Source of the DNA: Diplonema papillatum
Taxonomy: Eukaryota > Euglenozoa > Diplonemea > Diplonemida > Diplonemidae
Direction: 5' to 3'
NCBI GenBank assembly: GCA_030068145.1
Contig: JAPJBO010000403.1
Location: forward strand, 1 to 64,000
DNA: 64,000 bases
Every line of letters begins with the position of its first letter. The first letter of the stretch is position 1. Below the pieces are notes generated by a model. That model saw nothing but the letters and a program-made list of their open reading frames with translations. It was not told the DNA's origin and did not search any database. Made by a program: the position numbers and the translations under genes. Shown here piece after piece: positions 58,114 to 64,000 of the stretch.

Positions 58114-59278
58114 CACGCTCGTGCGCAAGCTCCTGCAGAACGACGTCTTGACCGATTCATCAAGAGGGCCCAGCTGGTCGATGACCCTGAACGTCACACG
58201 TTCAGGACCTCGCAGTGTCTCTGCGACGCTTTGGCAGAGCTTCTACTGTTGCGATTGCGTTTGCCTCCTGCGGCCGAGACGAAGTCCAATTGGAAGGCAT
58301 ATGTGCCAAGATGGGGTGAGGTGAGCGGAGGAAGGCAGCCCGGTCACGGTCAAGGCGAAGAAGTTCTCGGGTGCCCTTAAAACCCCGGTTTACGAGTGGT
58401 GGGTCCAGGGGTACCCCCGATCCTGGTGTGTTGGCGAAACTCCAAAAATAAGTGTGCTTCTTGAGGACGGCCCCCACCCTCTGGTCCTTGCGGTTTTGCT
58501 TCAGCACACTGGTGGCGTCGTTCCGTCCTGAAGTTCGGCCGCGCTTCTTCTGAACACACAATCTTCGTTTTCTCGTTCGGAGAGTGCCATGTGAGCTAAA
58601 AGGACGTCCCTCCCCGTGCAGTGGCATCGTTTACAGCCACTGGACTACGCCAGCTTCCGATCATGTTCGATCCTCACACTTTGTCTCGTTCGTGATTTGG
58701 AACTGGCGGCCAGGCAAACGGGTCCAAATGAATGCTCAGTCGCAGTTGAAGACGACGAAACTTCGCACGGAGGAAAGTTGGCAAGGAGGAAGAATGGAGG
58801 ATAGGCTGGCGAGGAGAGGACTGACCCCGACGCTGCGGTGCCGAAGTGAGGACGGGATTAATCTCTGTAGTCGCTGGGGGGAGAGGGAGAGGCCGGGGAG
58901 CAGCGTGCTCCTATGGTCGACAGCACCGAGTCTTGCACGGCGCGGCGGCGAGTGCACGGCATCGAGGCGCCGTCCATCGAAGAATCCCTCCGGCACGAGA
59001 GGGGTCGCTTCTGCACGCGCGCGCCCCGTGGCGAGTATATCAATTCGGTGTAATGTATTATACTATGGCATATTATGACTGAGTGACAGTCACACAAGGG
59101 CGAAAACAGCCTACACGACGCTTGCAGTCTTCCGTAAGCGGGGTTCATGTGTGCTGATAGTTGATGTATTGGTATCGTGGCGGCCTACGAGATTCCGTGG
59201 TGGGAGATGGCTGTTTGTCCGTGACACATTGGTTCTGTAACACTGGTGATAGACGCTCAACAAGCCTAACAACCTACA
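58114..59278. other. Non-coding region
   Basis: No supported gene. A GC-rich stretch at 58,905-58,990 weakly resembles the last exon of the hydrolase (TCGATGCCGT and CCGTGCAAGA on the minus strand) and may be a decayed partial copy. Confidence 0.35.
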
Positions 59279-61958
59279 TCACTCTTGCAGTCTTGCTGCG
59301 AGCAGGTTCAGCCATGCTGCTGCTATTGAATGCGCTGATTCTTGCACGGCGGAGGCAGTTACTTCGAATACGTGGCGTGTGAACGGCATCGAGACGTAGA
59401 GGTCGTGCGGTCGAGGGCCCAGGGCTGCGATACGGTCGTAGAACACGCGGGACTGCGCCTGCGGCACGACACTGTCTGTTTCGCCGTGGCAAATGATCGT
59501 TGGTGGGAACTCAACGCAGCCGAGCGCGTCTAGCAACACGCACGGCTGCACCGTCTCCCACAGCTCGTTCGATCCGACGGTGACCCGAAAGAACCACCCG
59601 GCAAGGCTTTCACCCCAAGGCCACGACAGACCTGTAATTGTGTTTGTAAAAGGTTTGTAGAAGGTGTGCCCTTAAATTATCCCGAAAAGACAGGTCCTAA
59701 TTTTTGGGTCCAAACCCTGAATCCAAAATTGGGTCCGAATATTGGGCTACGACCGACCTGTTCGTGTTGGCAAGGAACTTGACCCTTCGACATGTATTTA
59801 TGTCGAAACAGCCCAAAATTCGAGCTGGAGTTCGGACACTGGGCCTTCAGAGTAAAGACACGTCAAAATGGATCAATGTTTGCTGCTGTGAAGAGATGCG
59901 TAACGAAACCACGCCAGACTCCCCATTTTGGAGTCGTAAAACTCGCAAATTCGACCTTTCTGCGCGCTGGACAACAACGACCCTACCCCTCCGTCTGTAA
60001 GGGGGTAAAGTATGGACGAAAACGTAGCTCAGTGGGTACCTGAGTAATCTCAGGCGTTAAGCAGCCGCTGGGATTGCGTTGCCGCTGGGACCGTGGCATC
60101 CGAGTCATAGGGTCAGTTGATTGAGGTTGGCATGCACCTCTGGGAGGAATGCAGAGCAGCTTCGCAACGGGAAACGGGCGAACAGGCCTCTTTTGGGCAC
60201 CTTTACTATACAAAGACAAAAACGACAACAAGAGCAGGGAAGTCAATACCCGAGCGTGAGTCATCTCGTGGATCCAGCGCGGGGTACCACCCGACGAAGC
60301 CGTTGACCTTCACGTCGCCGAGCAGTTGTACCGTCCTTCCCAGAGCCGGGTGCACTTGCGAGCACCTGTCTCTCGTGGAAAGCAGCGCTAGTGCGACTGC
60401 CAGATGGCCTCCAGCACTCGATCCGGAGAGGAAGATACTCGACGGATCGCCGCCGAACTTCTCCGCGATGTTGTCGCGCACCCATCGCAACGACGTCGCC
60501 ACGTCTTCAACGTGTACAGGCCAGCGCTTCTTTCGGTAACTCGTTGACACTACGATCCAGCCTGCGGTTTTTGTTGTGCGTGTTTGTAATGAACTGTTGC
60601 CCCACCGTCAGTTCGGAATTAAAACGAGAGGACTTTGTTTGGTTTAATGCTCAGGCAGTGTCACACACGGATTTCGCATGCACTTTCTCGTTAGCCAGGT
60701 TGCTTTAGGACGTCCCCTGCCATCGTCAAAATTGAGTCCAGGAGATAGCGGGGACTAGATCGTCTTGTGATCCGATTGTGTCGGGACGAAATATAGAGGT
60801 AGAGGGGCAAGTACAATACAAACATGATTTGTTCTTCGCTTACACCAGCGTGTCTTATTTTCTCACTCTAGACTTTTGTGTTTGTGTGTCTTGTCGTGAA
60901 GGGTAGCCCGCATCACCTCACGTCCGTTCAACACGCGGTTCGCTTACAGCACTTGGAATCTTTTCGGTTCTTTGTCTCGCAGCTTTTGTCGAGCATTTCC
61001 TTCCAAGCTGGCGCTACTACAAGGGCGAGAGGTGAAGTTACGATGTTTTCGGGATAGCGACGGGGTTATTCAACCTGTAACGAGTGTTAGGTATTCGTCG
61101 GATATATTAATCTTCTAAGATCTGCGATCTTATACGACTAAAAATAAAATGAGGGGAGGGAGTCGACAGAAATGTGACAAGACCTTGCAAAGTCATCCTC
61201 CTGATGAACGCGACTGTGGCCTGCAAGACGTGGTGGCCGTGGACCCATGCGCCGCCGTGGACGAAGAAGAGCACCGGCTTGTTCTTGCGGTGCCAGCCTT
61301 CCGGGACGGCTCCGGGCACCGCCCACACGTCAATGGGCACTCCGCCTGCCGGGTGCGGCTCCGCGTGGCAGGAGTCTGGCAGCAACACGGGAAGAGTAGC
61401 CATCGCCGGCGTCCGGTGGCTGCGGGTGAGGAACGAGAAGAGCTTGATCCGAAGCACCGGGATCGAAGTAAAGAGCCGCTGCTGCCTCGGCGAGGCGAGC
61501 TGCCGACGCGACGCTTCGAGCAGGAGGCGGAAGAACTCGCTTTCGGGAGCCCGCGCGCCGACGACGTCTGCGACCATCGCCGCCGCGGCCCGCCGCAACA
61601 CGACCCAGCGCGCCGCCAGCGACGCCGCCGCCAGCGCCCACCACACCCAGCACCACCAGCTCCGCCAGGACCCCGCCGCGTACATCACCGCGAACGCCGC
61701 GGGAAACAGCGCCACAGACAGCTCGAGGAAGGTCGTCAAAAGCGTGTCGGACGCGGGGACCAAAAATATGCCCGTTCCCAGCGGGGCGGGGACGGGCAGC
61801 CAGAAGAGCAACGACGACGAGACGAGCACGCCGGTCCACCCGGCTGCGTGGAGGAAGACGCCCTGCCGCGAGCCGAGGCGCGGAGGATCTAGAAACAGCG
61901 TGTACACAAAAAACGCCCACGCCGCCGTGCCTGCGGCGTAGGCGACGAGGCCGGCGCG
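59279..61958 (-). CDS. Membrane-anchored alpha/beta hydrolase (carboxylesterase / ICME-like), three exons
   Basis: Exons: up to 61958-61184, 60561-60250, 59631-59279. Introns (622 and 618 bp) begin GTCTTG and GTATTG, end CGCAG and TACAG, and both are phase 1. The joins read 'RRMTLQ'-'GWIVVSTSYR' and 'DPRDDSRS'-'GLSWPWGESL', as expected for the fold. The N-terminal part has four hydrophobic segments. Catalytic features: oxyanion 'FFVHGGAWVHG', nucleophile elbow 'LSGSSAGGHLA', 'ICHGETDSVVP' (Asp) and 'PFTRHVFE' (His). Membrane N-terminus plus this domain resembles isoprenylcysteine methylesterases, but substrate is inference. The 5' end is unresolved: the frame stays open upstream of 61,958 without an ATG, and a CAG precedes 61,958, so a further exon is possible. 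479 residues from there. Confidence 0.85.
59815..60003 (+). repeat. Dispersed repeat in hydrolase intron 2
   Basis: Homologous to 52,059-52,275 in the actin intron (GAGCTGGAGTTCGGACACTG, AGTCGTAAAACT, TTTCTGCGC). Diverged; no conserved frame. Confidence 0.65.
60023..60107 (+). ncRNA. Possible 5S-rRNA-like / pol III-type sequence
   Basis: TAATCTCAGGCGTTAAGCAG resembles the internal region of 5S rRNA (ATCTCAGAAGTTAAGC-type), and GCCGCTGGGACCGTGG could match its 3' half. GTAGCTCAGTGGGTA at its start resembles a tRNA A box. It may be a chimeric pol III pseudogene or chance. It lies antisense within intron 2 of the hydrolase. Confidence 0.3.
60775..61015 (-). repeat. Dispersed repeat in hydrolase intron 1
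   Basis: The reverse complement matches 22,125-22,390 (GCGCCAGCTTG, AAAGGAAATGCTCGA, TGAACGGACGTGAGG, CTCTATATTTC). Confidence 0.75.
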
Positions 61959-63055
61959 CTGCTTCGCCGTGCTTCGGCTGCTCCCTCCTCTGTCCTTCTC
62001 CGGTCTCGCAAGGATCGGATGCGCATCTTGCCCACCCGCCGTGGCGGCGCCTCTGTCGCGAAGTTGCGCAATGGTCGCCCTACCAATACCCTTCGCCCCT
62101 TGCGGGTCAAAAACAAAGTTGTCCCTGGGTGCGGAGTGAGTAACTTTAGAGTGTTCGCTTGAACCGGGGGTTTTAGACTATTGAGATTCTGAAAGAAGGC
62201 GTCCTTGCTGAGCCTCGAACAGGGTGTAAACACACAAAAAGGACAATGGCCGAAACCACCAATGACCAACAACTAAGGTACCCACCGATCCTCTTACCTC
62301 GTGTAACCACCACTCTTACGACACTCAGAGCACAAAGGATATCTCCCCATAACGACGAAGGTCATGTTTGTTTGTACGTGCCGGGGAAGGATTAGCCTGT
62401 TAGTGAGTGATAGTGAGTGAATATGATTGGTAGACTAATCTTCTCCCAAACACGCTGCCAGCGTTCTCTTTCGCGTTTACAATAAATTGTTATTACGAAA
62501 AACACCCACGCCGCCCGGCCTGCGACGCAGGCGACTCGGCTGGCACGCTGTCGCGAAGTTGCGGAATGGTCGCTCAGCCAATATCCTTCCCCTTTGCGGG
62601 TTGAAAACGAAAGGTGTTGTGTGACGGAGTATTGAGCGGACCGATTGCTACTTCTGATCAACCACCAAAACACGTTGTCTACGTCTTTTCAGCCGGCACA
62701 ATACATTGCAGGGCAACCCCGCCGAATTGTTGGTACTGAAAAAGGAGAAGAACCGAGGGACAGGCTGCATCTACGATCGGCGAGCCTCTGGCTTTTATCT
62801 TTTTTTTTTTTTTTCCTTTTTCCTTTTTCTCTCCCTCGGCACAGGTAGGGGGGCCGGTGGGTCTTTTGGCAGCAACAGCCGGCGGGGTGACAGACCGTCG
62901 GGCCGCTGCGCCCCTCGTTGCTGTGTATGCGTGGTCTCGTCTTCAACAGGCCGAAGACAACGAGGTTGAAGGCGCATCCTTAGAAAAGGAGAAGCTAGAG
63001 GGAACCGTCGTCAAAAAAGAAGAGCGCGAAAAACGCTGTAAGATCGCAGGTTGCA

Positions 63056-63204
<149 letters not shown>

Positions 63205-63264
63205 GGAGGGGGGCAGGTGTTACCCATCATTGAACTCAACACACACATTTTATACTTGCCCAGC

Positions 63265-63314
63265 AACTCCGTTGCTACTACGTGTCTGATCCAACTCGAT
63301 CCAACCCCGTGGCC
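63265..63314 (+). rRNA. 18S rRNA 5'-domain fragment, copy 4 (partial)
   Basis: AACTCCGTTGCTACTACGTG, then ATCCAACTCGATCCAACC and CCGTGGCC, matches the last ~54 nt of copies 1 and 3 with substitutions and a short gap. It ends at the same GGCC boundary. Confidence 0.6.
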
Positions 63315-63745
63315 TTCATAGCGTGGGGTCGGCGAGGAGACAATTGACCGCGATAAGAACCAACCTGGCCAACGCCAGGAATGGCAGCGGTGTGTTGACG
63401 AAACACGTTAATCGAGTGATGACACACGACTTTTTAAGTCGGTGGAAGCCCGCATCATATCAGCTGAGCCAACGATAGTATAGTGAATTACCGTGGCTGT
63501 AACAGGTAACGGGGCAGTGGATGATACGTATTGGCAATGAACACACAATCGGTGGACGAAGCTTGAGCCGCGCGTCAAGTGAAATATGCAACCTTACAGT
63601 TCCGAAAACGTGATGCATTCTTGTTTTCTCCACTCGTTCCGAGCTTAGAAAGGCCGGAGTCATGCGAACAACGAGCAGGCCAAAGGAGCCGCCTCCCTTA
63701 CATCTCGGGAGGTGCAACCTCCCGAGTTGGCCGAGGACCCTCCCT

Positions 63746-64000
63746 CTACAACGAGAAGAGCAACCGCACCGGTATCGCGTGGGGCGGGCTGTTGCAGTGC
63801 TTGTTCAGCTTCTCATTGAGGGCGGACTTCCCGAGGTCGTCGAGCTGCATCGTGCAGTTGTCCAACACTGCAGCGCGGAGCCGCGCGCCGCTTTGCGAGG
63901 GGATGACTTCGACGCTGACGGAGCCCGGTTCGTCCTTTCCTTTGGTCGGCCGCAGGCGGCGGCCAAGATGGGCGAAAACGGTGGACATCACGGTGGCTAT
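63746..64000 (-). CDS. C-terminal part of an unrecognised protein, off the right edge
   Basis: The frame is open to the window edge and ends at 63746. The last ~83 residues include 'MSTVFAHLGRRLRPTKG', 'GSVSVEVIPSQSGARLRAAV', 'NCTMQLDDLGKSALNEKL' and a final 'PVRLLFSL'. Balanced composition with GC-rich third positions like the Kelch and actin genes supports real coding. No family recognised. Either strand-edge exon or the end of a larger gene. Confidence 0.5.
   Translation of the reverse strand: MATVMSTVFAHLGRRLRPTKGKDEPGSVSVEVIPSQSGARLRAAVLDNCTMQLDDLGKSALNEKLNKHCNSPPHAIPVRLLFSL

Noticed and set aside
58202..58627. 141-residue minus-strand frame
   Set aside because: Basic, no domains, no conserved neighbours; not distinguishable from chance.

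Overview
The window is eukaryotic nuclear DNA from a protist. Protein-coding exons are GC-rich, sparse and mostly intronless, but several genes have canonical GT..AG introns, and mobile elements and tandem repeats fill most of the rest. Four fragments of the 5' end of an 18S rRNA occur. Their V1 region reads TTTCAAGGAT in one copy, where most eukaryotes have TCTCAAAGATT, which is a euglenozoan habit. Two tetraspan proteins of the amastin-like kind, and a tyrosine-recombinase retroelement with gag, recombinase and RT in VIPER order, point the same way. My inference is a diplonemid-like euglenozoan. This is moderate confidence only, and no spliced-leader gene was recognised.

Layout. 1-5196 (minus): most of a >1,730-residue Kelch / coiled-coil / beta-domain protein running off the left edge. 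6.3-13.1 kb (minus): two head-to-tail copies of one APE-type LINE. 13.1-21.4 kb: degenerate material (OTU-like fragment, LINE relic, short-motif arrays, inverted terminal-like repeats, a broken transposase-like gene). 21.7-26.1 kb: a multi-pass membrane protein with a degenerate class III cyclase domain, between two mosaic repeats that carry 18S fragments. 26.4-33.6 kb: a recombinase fragment, a VIPER/DIRS-like element, duplicated untranslated repeats and a LINE tail. 33.7-37 kb: a tetraspan protein and a cyclophilin with a recovered upstream exon. 37-47 kb: foldback and terminal-inverted-repeat elements, a broken RT-RNase H element, a 1.2 kb higher-order satellite and a hAT-like MITE. 47.2-48.8 kb: a Penelope-like RT relic and a second tetraspan gene. 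51-57.1 kb (minus): a divergent actin-like gene whose two exons are separated by a 4.9 kb intron that contains an RT-RNase H retroelement with split direct repeats, inserted in a GA microsatellite. 57.7-58.1 kb: truncated copy of that actin gene. 59.3-62 kb (minus): a three-exon membrane-anchored alpha/beta hydrolase. 63.7-64 kb: C-terminus of an unknown gene.

The cellular genes do not form an operon or an obvious pathway. The main story is genome structure: genes interrupted, partly copied and surrounded by several unrelated retroelement classes (APE LINE, tyrosine-recombinase type, Penelope-like) and DNA-transposon derivatives. The Kelch and actin-like genes share a conserved palindrome-containing upstream element that may be a promoter or 5' UTR signal. 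Three spliced gene models (actin-like, hydrolase, cyclophilin) were assembled from exons in separate frames by matching splice phase and family alignment. They are among the best supported calls here.
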